A stretch of DNA of 64,000 bases from Pleurotus ostreatus/Saccharomyces cerevisiae fusant. Its lineage: Eukaryota > Opisthokonta. Where the stretch lies: the NCBI GenBank assembly GCA_024196135.1, contig JAMQCK010000092.1, positions 1 through 64,000 of the forward strand. Direction: 5' to 3'. Positions 1 through 12,100 of the stretch are shown one piece after another. Numbering within the stretch: the stretch's first letter is position 1; each line of letters starts with the position of its first letter. Made by a program: the position numbers and the translations under genes. The notes under the pieces are model-generated. The model saw only the letters and a program-made list of their open reading frames with translations. It did not search any database and was not told the origin of the DNA.

Positions 1-2575
1 CATCGCTGCTCGACACGTCGTCGAAGGCCTCCCCCTCGTTATCCCCCGTGTCAGCGCTGCTCTCGGCCAGCTTGGGACGCGGAATCGCAGGGGGCCGCGT
101 GCCCAGAAGAGGCTTCTTCTGGGCAAAGCGGCCCGATACCTTCCCCTCCGCCTTCCTCTTCATCCAGCGCGCCCTCGCGCCCTCCCAACGCTTGACCTCG
201 GCCTGCCACTCCTTCCGGCGGACCTCCCACGCGTCCTTCTGCGCCTTCCGCTTCTTCTCCCACTCCTCCAACGCCTGCCTGTAACCCTCCCTGCTCACCT
301 TCCGAGCCTCCTTCTCTGCCAATCGCCGCTTCTGGTCCTCGTTGAACTCGACGACGCGCTGATAGAATTCGTCCCCCGTGAGCACGACAGGCATACCGTC
401 ACCCATCAAGCGACCCTTTGGTGTGTTCTTCTTCCCCTTCGTCTCCCGCTCGGCTAACTTCTCCTTCAGTTGCGCGTTGTAAAGCTGGTTCAAGATATTG
501 ACGGCCTGATATTCGATGAGTAAGCGTCGGCAGCGCTCATTCTCGTCCTCAAGGTCGAGCAACGCAGAGAGCAGAACGGCCTCGCGGCCATTCTCGGGCT
601 GTATGCGCAGCGTCTCCGATGGGCGCGACTTCTTGCGGGGTATCTCCAAAGGCGCGCGGAACTGTACATCGTCGCTGGTGAAGGACTTGACGAGACGTTC
701 CAGATTCGTCTCGCCCAAGCGCTCCATCACGTCCTCGATGACCGCCCGCGCATAGCCTTGAGATGCACTGCTGCCTGGTTGCGACTCGACAATGCGTACA
801 CGAGGAGGTTTGCGAGCAGGTGTGCGGGACGCGTGCCGAGTCGGTGTGTGAGGTGTGCGGGGAGGAGTACTTGCCGTGATATGACTAGACGCATGTATGC
901 CTGCATGTACTTTATCAATAACTACGTTGTGAAACAAGAACTTCGACTCACCATCATGGGCTGGCATACCTTCGCCATCATCTTCGCCGTCGTCTGAGGA
1001 GTCATCTGCGTCGTCATCTGTCCAAGACGCTTCGTTGTGGATGTTGACCGCAGCAACATGGTCGTGCTTGATGACAAGCTTGTCGATAAGCTGTGCAATG
1101 ACCCGAACCGGTGTTACAGGAGGGAGGGGAAGCGTCGGTGCATTCGAGGTCTCCCGACTCGGCGCGATTATTTCGGGGGCCACAACGGTCGGGTCGAATG
1201 GGCAGACACCGGTCGTACGAAAGGCGGACTTGATGATCGGCGGCTTCATGACCCGCACATGGGCCTTCGCGTAGATTGTGAGGAAGTTGTTCTTGTTCAT
1301 CTTGTCGTTAATGCGCTCCCACTTGACCCGCTCCTCCCGCAGCGCGCGCTTCAGTGGACCGAAGACCACGACGTCAAGGCCTTGCAAGATGTGGGTCGTG
1401 TGTGCTGGGTAGCATATGGCCCGTATGTTGTGACCACGCGCGTACTCGAGGAAGCCCTGGGTGTAGTGCGAGTTGTGGCCGTCGAGCAGCAGCAGACGGG
1501 GACGGCCTGCAGCCTTCGCCTTCGTCAGACGGTCGAACTCCTTGATCCACGCAACACCGATCTCGCCGTTCGTCCATCCTCGCAGGGAGTGGCCAACACT
1601 GCAGGCACGGTTAGCTATGTGGGGTATCGCTACCTCAAAGAATACGTACGAGGCGCCTAGTGGATTGTCCTGAAAGCCCCAGCTGACCTGATAGCCCTTC
1701 CCCTTGAAGATGACGGTAGGTGGGAGAGCTGTACCATCTGCGCAGATGGTAACGATGACTGTAATGTTCTCGCGACTACCTCCGACTGCTGATGAGCGCG
1801 ACCCTTTGACTTGCGCCCAACAATGACGTATTCGCGCTGCCCCTCCATGCCGTTCGAACTATGCTCATCACATCCGTAGATGTTCTCCACCTCGACCCCC
1901 TCCATCTGCGGCCCCAGGACATCGTGAAACCACGCATCAAGCGCAGTGGGATTCACAGCACCACCACGAACAGCCTCGCGTGCAGTGGCCAGTTCGGTTG
2001 CCAGGTCGCCACTATGCTTCTGGACGAAGCGATAGGTCCAGCACTGACCAACACCGGGAAAGTCGGGGCCGAGGCGTGCACGGAGAATAGTATCGACGAG
2101 CTCCTTCAGCCGGCGATGACTCACAGGCCAGCCACGCGCGCCATACTCGGCGACGCAGGCGATAATTGCGTCGTCTTCTTCGGGGGTGGTCAAGGACTTG
2201 TCCTGGTTCGCGTCGGAGCGTGTTCGCTTGCCCTTTGCATGGTTGATGATTGTTTGGTAGTTCAGCTTGATGACCTGGTTGTCGGGTGTCAATACGAGGG
2301 GTCAGAGGTGAGCTCATAGACCACACACCTTCTTCGTCTCTCTCCTGCACTTCAGCATCCACTCCTGAGCCACAGTCTTCGCTCCTAGAGAGGGGGGACA
2401 AGGTGAGCAACTGATACACGTGCAGAACACACAACGTACCCTTTGTATCCTTCATTCCAAGGCTCCTACGAGCCAGTTGCTCCCGGTAATCCTCAACAGC
2501 CATTTGAAGCCAGAGGGCTTGCAAAGCGCTATTATTCTGGCGCTTCTTCGCATCGGGGAGTGCTTTGCAAGGCAT
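1..2575 (-). pseudogene. pogo-like (Tc1/mariner superfamily) DDE transposase, frameshifted, 3' end outside window
   Basis: The first exon starts at the ATG at 2573-2575 (MPCKALPD) and runs to a GTACGT donor near 2439. The acceptor lies near 2279, just before VIKLNYQTI. The N-terminal part (about 1785-2280) resembles CENP-B/pogo-type transposase helix-turn-helix regions (TPEEDDAIIACV, RGWPVSHRRL), followed by the first catalytic-type acid in IYGCDEHSS. The frame breaks by one base near 1783. From there the next frame stays open to base 1, over 590 codons. It carries the DDE_1 core: LLLDGHNSHYT near 1470-1500, then HTTHILQGLDVVVFGPLK with the third acid. The C-terminal part is basic and helical (KRKAQKDAWEVRRKEW), ending in an acidic tail. 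Apart from the single frameshift it looks intact, so it is a recent or still mobilisable copy, or the break is a sequence error. The terminal inverted repeat on the far side lies outside the window. Confidence 0.85.
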
Positions 2576-3062
2576 TGTGACGTGCAGCAAGGTGGGAGGA
2601 GGAGAAACGAAGGCTGACGGTGCCGCAGCGCCACCGTCTCTAGGACCCTGACTTGTCACAGTTCGGTCACAACACTCACAACCTTGTTGGCAGTATTCCC
2701 ATGGATTTTCGTGGGCTATACCCATGAAACAGAATGCAAAAAAATCTCGAGGACTGCTAGAATACACTGGTGAAGAGCGCTGAGAGCTTCGGTACACGCA
2801 AAAGGCAGCAGAAGCGAATTACAGGCTCAGAAAAATCAATTGACCATGAGGCACCAGAAGTTGAGAGGGATTTGACAAGATCACATTGAGATAAAGATAC
2901 AGGTTATACATATACACGACGAGAAGTATCTCAGCGATTTTTTGGGTATTTTTGCATGGCAGTCGGACTGAAAATGGGACGGGCACGTAGCAGACATGCA
3001 GAGGGTCAAACGTGACTGATGGCGTCAAAGCATGTGATTGTTGACTGTACACTAAATCTCAG
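2576..3062. other. intergenic / possible transposon 5' flank
   Basis: No convincing gene. This is the upstream side of the transposase, where one element terminus should lie, and also the upstream side of the gene at 3063. It is more AT-rich than its surroundings around 2700-3000. I could not identify a terminal inverted repeat because the partner end is not in the window. Confidence 0.4.
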
Positions 3063-4115
3063 AAGCGTGTGGCAAAGGACCAGATCTCTTACTCGATCAA
3101 GCGCGCCACTTCGACTTCGGCCACGCGACGCGCGACGACCAATCAGGGCTCAAGTCCTCGATGTGGCCAGGAAAGGCTCACTGCGAAGAGGACTGAGCCT
3201 GACTATTCTGGACCAGGCGTGCCACCCAACCTCGATGCTCTGAAGTCCACGCTTGAACACATGCACGCTACAATGAGTGGCACTCTCGCGCCGGGCCAGG
3301 AACCCGCGAAGTACTCAAGCGTCTATAAACACCTTCCCAAGCATGTCCGCATCGAAGAGGGTACAGTCATCCCGCAGCAGCCGCTCTTGACGTCGTGGAG
3401 TGGCGAGGTGGTCAACTGCCTCTACTCGGAAGAGGTCGCCAACGAGCTACTCATAATGGAGTTCGGCTCCGTGGAGAAGGGCAAGAAGGCAATGAAGGAA
3501 CTCTATGAGACCGCTGAGTACATCGGAGTGCGTGACTAGCACTCCGTTTTTTCATATCCATCTGACCAACCATTTTGCAGGGGCAACCCGATCCCGAGGA
3601 CCCAACGATAGAGCGAATCGAGCTCCCCAATCTCTCTTTCCATCTCCGACTGTGGCTTGGGTACCAGAAGAAATTCGTATCCTTCGACTTCTGCGACAAC
3701 GAGACGAAACGCCCCATCGAAAAGCACCGCTTCCTAACCATTTTCTGCATGCGATCCCCTCAAGACCTGTTTCCTACCCAGCTGCAGTCGCTCGAGTACA
3801 GCGATCATTTTGACCGGTCAATCGGATACAACTCCTTCGCTGTAATCGAAGGGACAATCCTCGATATTCGCTGGAAGGGCAAACCCGTCAAGAGGGTGGT
3901 GTTGCCGGAGCGCGCGCGAGCAGCCCAGCAAGTCCAGGCTGTACCGGCTCAGGGTGTGCGCGAGCTGGAGGTGAAGTCGCCGCAGTATGTATACGGCCAT
4001 CGATATTGTTCCGTTTTTCTGACTTTGTTCTTGTAGAGAAATGATGGCGGAGCTTACTGAGTTCGCCAGAATGGCGGCGATGGATCAGGCGTATTCGGCC
4101 AGGCACTTGGCATGA
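3063..4115 (+). CDS. conserved fungal protein of unknown function, start uncertain
   Basis: At least three exons. The frame is open from 3063, directly after a CTCAG acceptor-like site, to a GTGCGT donor near 3525. It resumes after TTTTGCAG near 3580, giving EYIGGQPDPEDP. It runs to a GTATGT donor near 3981 and ends with a short exon (QEMMAELTEFARM...ARHLA) and TGA at 4113-4115. The first in-frame ATG is at 3261. Upstream codons from 3063 also look coding (KRVAKDQISYSIKRATS), so an N-terminal exon is probably missing from my model. The middle (LSFHLRLWLGYQKKFVSFDF, DRSIGYNSFAVIEG) looks like a globular alpha/beta domain. I do not recognise the family. The transposase lies head-to-head about 490 bp upstream, so disruption of the promoter or first exon is possible. 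Confidence 0.6.
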
Positions 4116-4603
4116 TCAAGGCTCAAATCTGCTTCGAAGTTTGTACTTCGGAAAAATGCATTGAAGTACATCCACTCTGTCATGGTCCTCGTCTATAATA
4201 TGGCGTCCCTCGCTCTCTCTCGCGTGGACCGCCAGTGGGCGAGTGGGAGGCGTGGCGGAGATGAATATATATATTGCGATACCGTGTTCACATCTGAATG
4301 TTCGATGTTCTCCCCGTGCATTACTGCCTGGATCTTGCTGAGACTCACCTTTGCCTCGATGCGAAATTCAACAGCTTTTTACCCCATCGCCGTATTCCGG
4401 TGGGTTCCATCAACTCCAATCCACAGCAATGCATTAGAGTAGTGCTAGATGTTATGCGAAAGATACTACACGGGTATTGGCACAATGAGTAATCGACAGA
4501 GCAACGTTAGTCTATGACACCTCCGAACGCCTGGCGCACGCCCCTCGCTTGCGCAAGCGGACACCCTTACGGGGCGTCGTACGATGTGTGAGGGTCGAAT
4601 CGC
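4116..4603. other. intergenic, convergent 3' ends
   Basis: No gene seen. It lies between the convergent 3' ends of the unknown gene and kinesin-1 and presumably holds both 3' UTRs and poly(A) signals. Confidence 0.5.
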
Positions 4604-7600
4604 TTAGCCGGCGTTGCTGAAGAACCAAGACCGCCTCGAGCTGGGAGCGTTGGCGCTGGGCGAACATGAGTTCTGACGTAGACTTGCCAAACGGATGAAG
4701 AACTCACCCCTCCTCGCCCTGAATGCGGGCGAGCGGCGACGCACCACCGCCAGTGACGGCACCGTGCTCCGTCGGACGACCGCCGCGAAGGGGCTTCGCA
4801 ATGCGGCCAAAGTTCAACGGAGACGACGCAGCAGCCTTTTGAGCTGTTGGGTACAGCGTAAGCAACTCAGCATCACCATCTCTGACCGAGTCCAACTTAC
4901 CCCTTGCCTGGTCAAGACGCTCCTTCACGGCCTGCAGCTGCGCCTCGAACTTCTGGTTCTGGACGGACAGCCGGCGGTCAGCGTCCTGCAGGAGAGCCTC
5001 CAGGTTCTGTATCCGCTCGTTCCTGGCGAGCAGCTTGCGCTCCGCGATTCCCGCCTCCTTCTTGAGCGTCGAGTTCTGGTCGACGAGCTGCTTCTGCACT
5101 AGCGTGAGCTGCTCGAGGTTGCGCTCGAGGAAGGCCATCTTCTTCTGCTGGGCCTTGCTGTTGCTGTTGCGGATCACGTTGTTGTACTGCTCCTTGATCT
5201 CGTCGAGCTGGATCTCGAGCTCAACAACCTACACGCATACGTCAGCAATCGCTTAGAAACCAGGTAGGTGAGATGGTGACCTTCTCGCAGCGGTTCTGCA
5301 GGTCGCGCATCAAGCTCTTCTTGACGCCGTCGAACTCAGCGAGCTGGACGTTGATGGCCTTGCGTGTCCGCTCAAGGTCCTGGGCGCTCTCGGCGAGGTT
5401 CTTGCCGCCCTCGATGCCGGCAGAGGTGACAGCGAAGGCACGCTCCAGGAGAATATGTCGGCCGAGGTATATGGGTTTACAACGATGGGACATACCTTGA
5501 GCTCCTCGTTGACGCTCTTCAAGCTCTCGTTCGTCGCATGGAGGTTGCGGACCTCGTTGGTCTTCATCTCCAATTGCTGGCGAAGGTCGACCATCTCGCT
5601 CAAGTGCGCATCACGCTTAGCAGCGTACTGGGCCTCGAGCTTGGTCTGAAGAGCATCATTAGCGTCATGCAAGCCAGCACGTACTGGCAACAAACCTTCA
5701 AGTCGGCGATCGACTCGGCGAGGTCAGCGTTGCTGGTCTCCTCGTCGTGGATCGTCTTCTCTGTGTGGCAGTCAGCACATGTTGGCAGTGCCGAGTGCAG
5801 GGACGAACCAAGAAGCTCCTCGTACTCGGCCTCAAGCGACGCGACGCGCGCCTCGAGCTCCTCTCGCCTGCGCGTGAGCATCTCGTTCTCCTCCTGGCTC
5901 TGGCGCAAACGGTCGACGGTCTCCCGCACGACGTTCTGGCCCTCGCTGAGCTGGCGACGGATGGCCGTCAGGTCCTCGCCCGTAAGCGCGCCCGCCGAGT
6001 CCATGCTGTCCAGCTTGTTCAGGATCGCCCGCAGCTGGTCGTCCTTCTCGCTGAACGCGCCCGTGTCGAACTTCGCCATCATCATCGCCATCTTCTCCTG
6101 CTTGCGCTTCTCCTTGTCCTCCGCGCCCGCGTCCTTCTGCGCCGTGCGCAGCTCCGCGATCAGCTTGTTCTGCTCCTCGAGCTGGTTCGTCGTGTCCTGC
6201 TGCTGCTCCTTGAGGATGTCGATCGTGATCGCCGCCTCCTTGTTGTCGTAGTTGAGACGCTCGACCTGGAGGCGCAGCTCGTTGACCTGCGTCGCCATCG
6301 TCTTGTTCTCCTTCGACACCGTCGCCTCCTGCTCCTTGAGGAAGGTGAGCTCCTCCTTGAGCTCCTTGACAAGCTTCTCGGCGGCGTTGAGGGCGCTCTC
6401 GCGCTCCCCAAGGGCGTCCGTGAGCTCGTTCTCGCGACGCAAGAAGTCCTCGCGCTCGTCCTTCTCCAAGCCGAGCACGGTCGGCGTGGCCGGACGGCTG
6501 TCAGGGAAGTCTCCCTTCTGGAGGTTCTCGATGGCGGGGTTCACGGGGGTCATGCTGCGCGACGTCGACACGCCAGAGGGTGTCGGGCTAGTCGGCGCCT
6601 TCTTCGGCTCGGACTTGGCAGCGGAGGCAGGGGCGCCAGCCTTGGCCGGCGTCGCCCAGTCAGCCTCCTCGACCTTGCCGCCGGAGCGCCAGATCGCGAG
6701 CTCAGCCTCGAGAGCGGCAATGTACTTCTGGTACGAGCCATTCGCCGCTTGCGACTTCTGGAGGAGACCCTTGAGCTCTTGTGGCGAGAGTTCAGCGTTG
6801 ACACGGGCGGCGTTCTTGATGCTCTTGGCACGGATACCGAAGCGAAGCGTCGAGAGCGTCTCGGACTCGTTGTAGATGCAAGGAGAGCAGTTGATGATGA
6901 GAGTCGTGCGCGAGTTACCGCCCAAAGACTCTTGCAGGATACGAGTGAGCTTGGAGTCACGATATGGCACGTACTTGACCTGCAAGGAAGTTAGCTAGCT
7001 GCGCGAGCTGTTGGCGGGGGAAAACTTGCCTTGGCGTCGGTGAGCGCGTTGATGACCATACCAAGTGCTGATAGCGACTTGTTGATCTTCTTCGCCTCCT
7101 CTAGCGTCTGCCCAGATGCGCCCGTCTTGCCAACCTTCTCGGAACCCGCGAGATCGACGAGGTAGAGGTTACCCGTCTTCTGCGCGCCGGTCTCGGTGTT
7201 TCGGCAGATGATGGTGATGAGGAAGATGGAGTGGGATCGTGAGGATTCGGCGTTCATGTCTGATAACATCGTCAGTCACTGGACAACGCAACAGGGTGGT
7301 ATGCTTACTCGTGGCGGACACAATACGTGCTTGTCCACCTGTTCGCATAATTTCGTAAACTTCCTGGGCGCTGCTGACATAGTAGTCGGACAGGTTCTTG
7401 ACGTAGACACCCTTCGACTTCTCTTCGTGGACTTGGAGATTGTCGTTTTGCGCTGTAGGAGATGGGCGCGTCAGCCTCAAAGTGCGCCAGTCCAGGCTCA
7501 AGCGACGCACGAGCTAGCAAATCCCGAATCTTCTCCAAGTAGATCTCCATGTACGAGACCTTCACCAAGTATTCCAAGTGGGCCTCGCTTTCAACGATCG

Positions 7601-8202
7601 ACTGGAAGATCTGTTCCGTTATCCGAGGTATGATACCCTTGAGCTCTTGCGAGTCTATGTCCGCGCCCTGGGGATATGTATGAGAGGGTTGCTTCCGTTC
7701 CTAAGGCCACCGCGACGCACCATCATCGTGAATGTCTTTCCACTTCCCGTTTGACCATACGCGAAAACCGTGCCGTTGTAACCATCGAGCACATCTGGGA
7801 ACGATATCAGTAAGGCTGGTAACCATGTCATGGCATACGAACGCACCTTTCACGATACTGCAAGTCGGATATGCGCGCTTAGTTCAGCGATCTTACACGA
7901 GGAACAGGGATACGCACTCCTTCACGCCGTAGTCAAAGACCTCATGCTGCTGCGTACCCATAGGAAAGACCCTATCGAACGTGAATCCGTTGGCCTCGGG
8001 CCCCGTCTGGGCCGTGTTGCCCGTCATCTTGACGGTCGTGAGGTCGTCGCTGAAGGCGACGCATATGTCGCCGCCCTCGCGCTTCTCGATCGAGTTCGGC
8101 GGTCGGAATCTGCGGGGTGGCGCGCCTTAGGTGCTGGACGCGCTGCGGAGGCGCGAAAACGCACCGGCATACGACCTTGATGTTGTTGCCTTGGTTGGCC
8201 AT
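4604..8202 (-). CDS. kinesin-1 heavy chain (fungal conventional kinesin)
   Basis: Plus-end-directed microtubule motor for organelle and vesicle transport, about 970 aa, with about 13 introns. The motor domain starts [18 protein letters not shown] and has the P-loop GQTGSGKT, switch [10 protein letters not shown], switch II DLAGSEK and the [11 protein letters not shown] region. The neck reads [12 protein letters not shown], followed by a Pro/Ser/Thr linker and a long coiled coil. The tail carries the conserved stretch before [11 protein letters not shown], the IAK autoinhibitory motif, and ends [10 protein letters not shown], as in fungal conventional kinesins. To reach this end I infer a last 52-nt intron with a GTGAGT donor just before an in-frame TGA at 4704. 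Without it the protein would stop at GEEG. Two oddities are an 11-nt micro-exon at 7847-7857 and a GC-AG intron at 6980-7029. Confidence 0.95.
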
Positions 8203-8540
8203 GTTGGCTGCGGGAGCCTGCTACGACGTCTGTGCGTGTGTTCCGTGGGCGCCGCCGTGGCGGATGGGGTGAGTGTCGGCCGCCGGAGGATATGTACAGC
8301 GACGGTCGACGTGAGGGTAGGAAACAAGGTGGAGGGCGGCGGACTAGGAACAAATCCGAAGGCAAGCCTTGTTTACTTATGTTGCCATGCAGCCACGAAG
8401 CTCGGAGGACGCGCATGTCAGGATCGGATTTACGCGTTTGTTTTGGGCAGCAAGGAATACAGTGGGCTACTAAGTATATACAGCATTGTACAGGATGAGG
8501 GTGAGGCAGGGGGCGCAAGATAGAATGAGTGGCAAACGTC
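8203..8540. other. kinesin-1 promoter / Elf1 3' flank
   Basis: No gene seen. It lies between the kinesin-1 start codon and the Elf1 stop codon, both on the minus strand, so it should hold the kinesin-1 promoter and 5' UTR and the Elf1 3' UTR. Confidence 0.5.
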
Positions 8541-8989
8541 CTAGTCTTCATCACTATCCGAAATTTCTGCTCGTTGTGGAGGAGCTCTTGGACGACTGGA
8601 CGAGGCCATCGGTCTTGGAGGAGGGGCTTCGTCTTGTGCAGCATCGCAAGCATCCATCCATTCCGCGTATATATCGATGGGCTCAGTAAGATCTATCGAT
8701 TGTCAGCAACGAATCCGCCACGACAAAGACAGTCACTACGTACGGTTGACCTTGCCCTGGTATCTCTGATCGCAGACTTTGCAGCTGAGGTATGCAACAC
8801 CATCTTTCTTATCCATGCGGACTGTCACCGAGTTGTCGTGGTGGCAAAAGAGACAAGTGAAGGTAGTGTCTGTACGCCCCTTTGAGTACGGTCTTGGGAG
8901 CGATGTGAGGCCGTGTACGCACCCAGAGGCTGCTTTCTGCGCGCAGCATTCGGCGCAGGCTTCTTCGAAGACTTTTTTCTTTTGCCCAT
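8541..8989 (-). CDS. ELF1: transcription elongation factor Elf1 homologue
   Basis: Small zinc-ribbon protein that travels with RNA polymerase II and helps it pass nucleosomes. Three exons: 8989-8923, 8869-8744 and a last exon ending at TAG 8541-8543. The protein starts with the basic MGKRKKSSKKP tail. The family core follows: DTTFTCLFCHHDNSV, then DKKDGVAYLSCKVC, giving two CxxC pairs for zinc. Next comes the family signature HLTEPIDIYAEWMDACD and an acidic serine-rich end (ISDSDED). At about 110 aa it is close to the usual family length. The start is divergent from kinesin-5 with only 163 bp between the two ATGs. Confidence 0.95.
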
Positions 8990-9152
8990 GATGTCGTTCT
9001 GTATGAAGGTGTGAGAATGAAGAGCTCAACGTTCAAGAGCGCCGCAAATGCGGAATTTCTCGCCCACGTGATGTCCAAGAAATGTGGCACGTGCGCGGAC
9101 GCGTCGTTGATGTCGAGCACAACGTGCTTGGCGACCGCCACCACCATCGACT
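8990..9152. promoter_or_regulatory. shared divergent promoter interval, Elf1 / kinesin-5
   Basis: Only 163 bp separate the Elf1 ATG (minus) from the kinesin-5 ATG (plus), so both promoters and both 5' UTRs must lie here or overlap the genes. I saw no defined TATA element. Confidence 0.5.
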
Positions 9153-12100
9153 ATGGCATCGAAGCGTCAGGCCGCCTCGCGGCCGCGCACGGCGATGAGC
9201 AACAACGCAATGCATCCTCCCAACCCCCCGACGCGCTCTCGCTCCGTTATGTCGAAATTGACAAATTCCACGCGCTCGACGGACGAGACGAACAAAGCCG
9301 GCGGTGACCAGCCAGAGACGAACATCCAGGTCGTCATCCGATGTAGAAGACGCTCAGAGAAGGAGATAGCAGAGAACTCGCCCATCATCGTCAGCTCGAG
9401 CGGCGCGAAGAGCCATGAAATATCCATCGAAGCAGCGGCACCCGTATCCAGCATGGGTGTCCTCACGCTCGCGCCCATCAAGACCTACCCCTTCGACCTC
9501 GTGTTTGGTCCAGAAGCAGATCAGGCCTTGATCTACCATGAAGTCGTCGCCCCCATGCTCGAAGAAGTCCTGCAGGGGTACAACTGCACGCTTTTCGCAT
9601 ACGGTCAGACGGGCACTGGCAAGACGTGCGTCTTAGGGCTCCCTCCATCCTCCCTCATGTGTACTGACCATCTAACCTAGCCACACTATGCAAGGAGACC
9701 TTACGCCGACCCCCATGGGCAACCCATCTTCCAACGCTGGCATGATTCCTCGTGTCCTCTTCCGCCTCTTCCACCATCTCCAAACATCCAACGCCGACTA
9801 TTCCGTTAAGGTCTCCTTCATCGAGCTCTATAACGAGGAACTCCGCGATCTACTCGCCAGCGATCTCGCCGCTCCCATTGGATCCTCACAACCTATGGGC
9901 AAGGACTCGAAATCAGGCCCCACACCAGGCAGCGACCTGAAGATTTTCGATGACTCGGGCAAGAAGGGTGTCTACATTCAGGGCCTTGAGGAAGTCCCTG
10001 TAAAGGACTCCAAAGACGCCCTCGCGCTCCTTCTCAAGGGTAGCCAACGCCGGCAGATCGCCGCCACCAAGTTCAACGACCACTCCTCGCGTTCCCACTC
10101 CGTCTTCTCCATTACCGTGCACATCAAGGAAACCTCGACTATGGGCGATGATCTGCTGAAGGTCGGCAAGCTCAACTTGGTCGACCTGGCGGGGTCCGAG
10201 AATATCGGTCGCTCGGGCGCGGAGAACAAGCGCGCACGCGAAGCAGGCATGATCAACCAAAGCTTGTTGACTCTCGGACGCGTCATTAACGCCCTCGTCG
10301 ACCGCGCCTCGCACGTCCCATACCGCGAGTCGAAGCTCACGCGATTGCTGCAAGACTCGCTCGGCGGCCGTACGAAGACATGCATCATCGCCACCGTCTC
10401 GCCGTCGCGCTCCAACATGGAGGAGACGCTCTCGACGCTCGACTATGCGATGCGCGCAAAGAGTATCCGAAACCGGCCCGAGCTCAACCAACGCATGTCG
10501 CGCAACTCGCTGCTCAAGGACTACATCGCCGAGATCGAGCGCCTCAAGGCGGACCTGCTCGCTGCGCGGGAGAAGAACGGTATCTTCTTCAGCGAGGAGA
10601 GCGTGCAGGAGATGGAGCGCGAGAAGGAGCTGCGGCAGACGGAGATGGAGGAGGCGCGGAAGATGATCGAGATCACGGAGGGGCAGCTCAGGAGTGTCAG
10701 AGAGGAGTTCGAGCAAAGCATTGCGTTGCTTATGAAGCGCGAGGAGGAGCTCGAGCATACGCGGGGAGAGCTAAAGGAGACGACGGAAACCTTGCAGACG
10801 CGCGAAGGCGAGCTCAGGACGGCGAAGACGGCGTTCGAGGAGGAGACCGTCGTCCGGCGCGCGCACCAGAACACGGAGGACCGCCTCAACGATGTCGCGA
10901 CTGGTCTTAAGGCCGTCACGCAGCAGAGCGTCGCCGCCGTGGGGCAGCTCATGGACAAGCTCGACCGCAAGTCCGCCGTGCTGAGCTCCAACACGCAAGT
11001 CGTCCGCAAGCACAGCAAGGGCATTTCGCAGGCGACGTCCACTCTGTCGCAGAAGCTCGACGAGTTCGTCAAGGTGTCGTCGCAGACGGCGCTGCAGTTG
11101 CAATCCGAAGCGAAGGATTTCCAGACGAAGGAGGCGACCGCGCTTGCAGAGCAGTCGCAGCGCGTCGACGAGCAACTACGGCAGGTTCAGCGTGCGCTCC
11201 ATACCATCTCAGCGCGCGATGACGATGAGGCGAAGGCCATCGACGCTGCCCAGTCGGTCCTCATCGGTGCGCATAAAGCGTTCCGCGCGGGCTTCGACGC
11301 CTGGAGCGCGACCCTACGCAAGACCTGCGACGCTGCCTGCGCCGACGCCGAGAAGGCGGCTGCGCAGGCCTTCGCCACCGTTGAGAAGGCCGTCGCGGGC
11401 ATGGGCGCCGTCGCGGACGCCGTCGCGCGCGAAGCTGCGGAGTTTGCGGAGGCCGAGCGCGCTGCGGCCGCCGAGGCGCGAGGGCTCGCGGAGACTGCAG
11501 CCGCGGATGAGGTCGCGCGGCTACGCGCGCAGAACGATGCGCTGAAGCGTATGCTTGAGGACGAGCGGACCAAAGCCGCGCGCCAGAAGGACGATTTGAT
11601 CCAGCGGATCTCGGGCTTGCTCGGCGAGTTCGTGGCGGAGCGCGACCGCGGGCTGCGGCAAGCCGTCGGCAGCACCGTGCGCGCGAACGAGGAGGGCGTG
11701 AAGGCCATGGAAGGCTTCGCGGAGGCGCATGGGGGCAAGATGGATGGCATGGATGCGCGGGCGGCAGACCACAGCGTAAGCGTGGGCAAGCAGGCCTTGG
11801 ACGGGAAGCGCACGCGGGATGGGGCGAAGAAGGTTAGTCTGCATGTGTTTATGCAGTGTGAACGGAGGCTGATGTGTGTTGCAGAGCGTGGCGAGCGCCA
11901 AGGGCGCGCTGCACGAGAACCTGACGAAGATGCAGGGCAGTGTGTCTGGCTCGGTGCAGACGTACTCCGTGCAGTTCCAGAAGGAGACGGAGACGATGCA
12001 GACGTCGGCCTCGGAAGGTATGTTCGGCGTTTGGAATGGGTGCTGCATATACTCATCCCTAATCAGCTTTCGACCGACAATCGAGGGCGAAGCGCGCACG

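Noticed and set aside
5747..6994. 415-aa open frame on the plus strand opposite kinesin-1
   Set aside because: It is the antisense shadow of the coiled-coil coding region. The Leu/Arg-rich composition comes from reading GC-biased Glu/Lys/Gln codons backwards, and the minus-strand frame has clear kinesin motifs.
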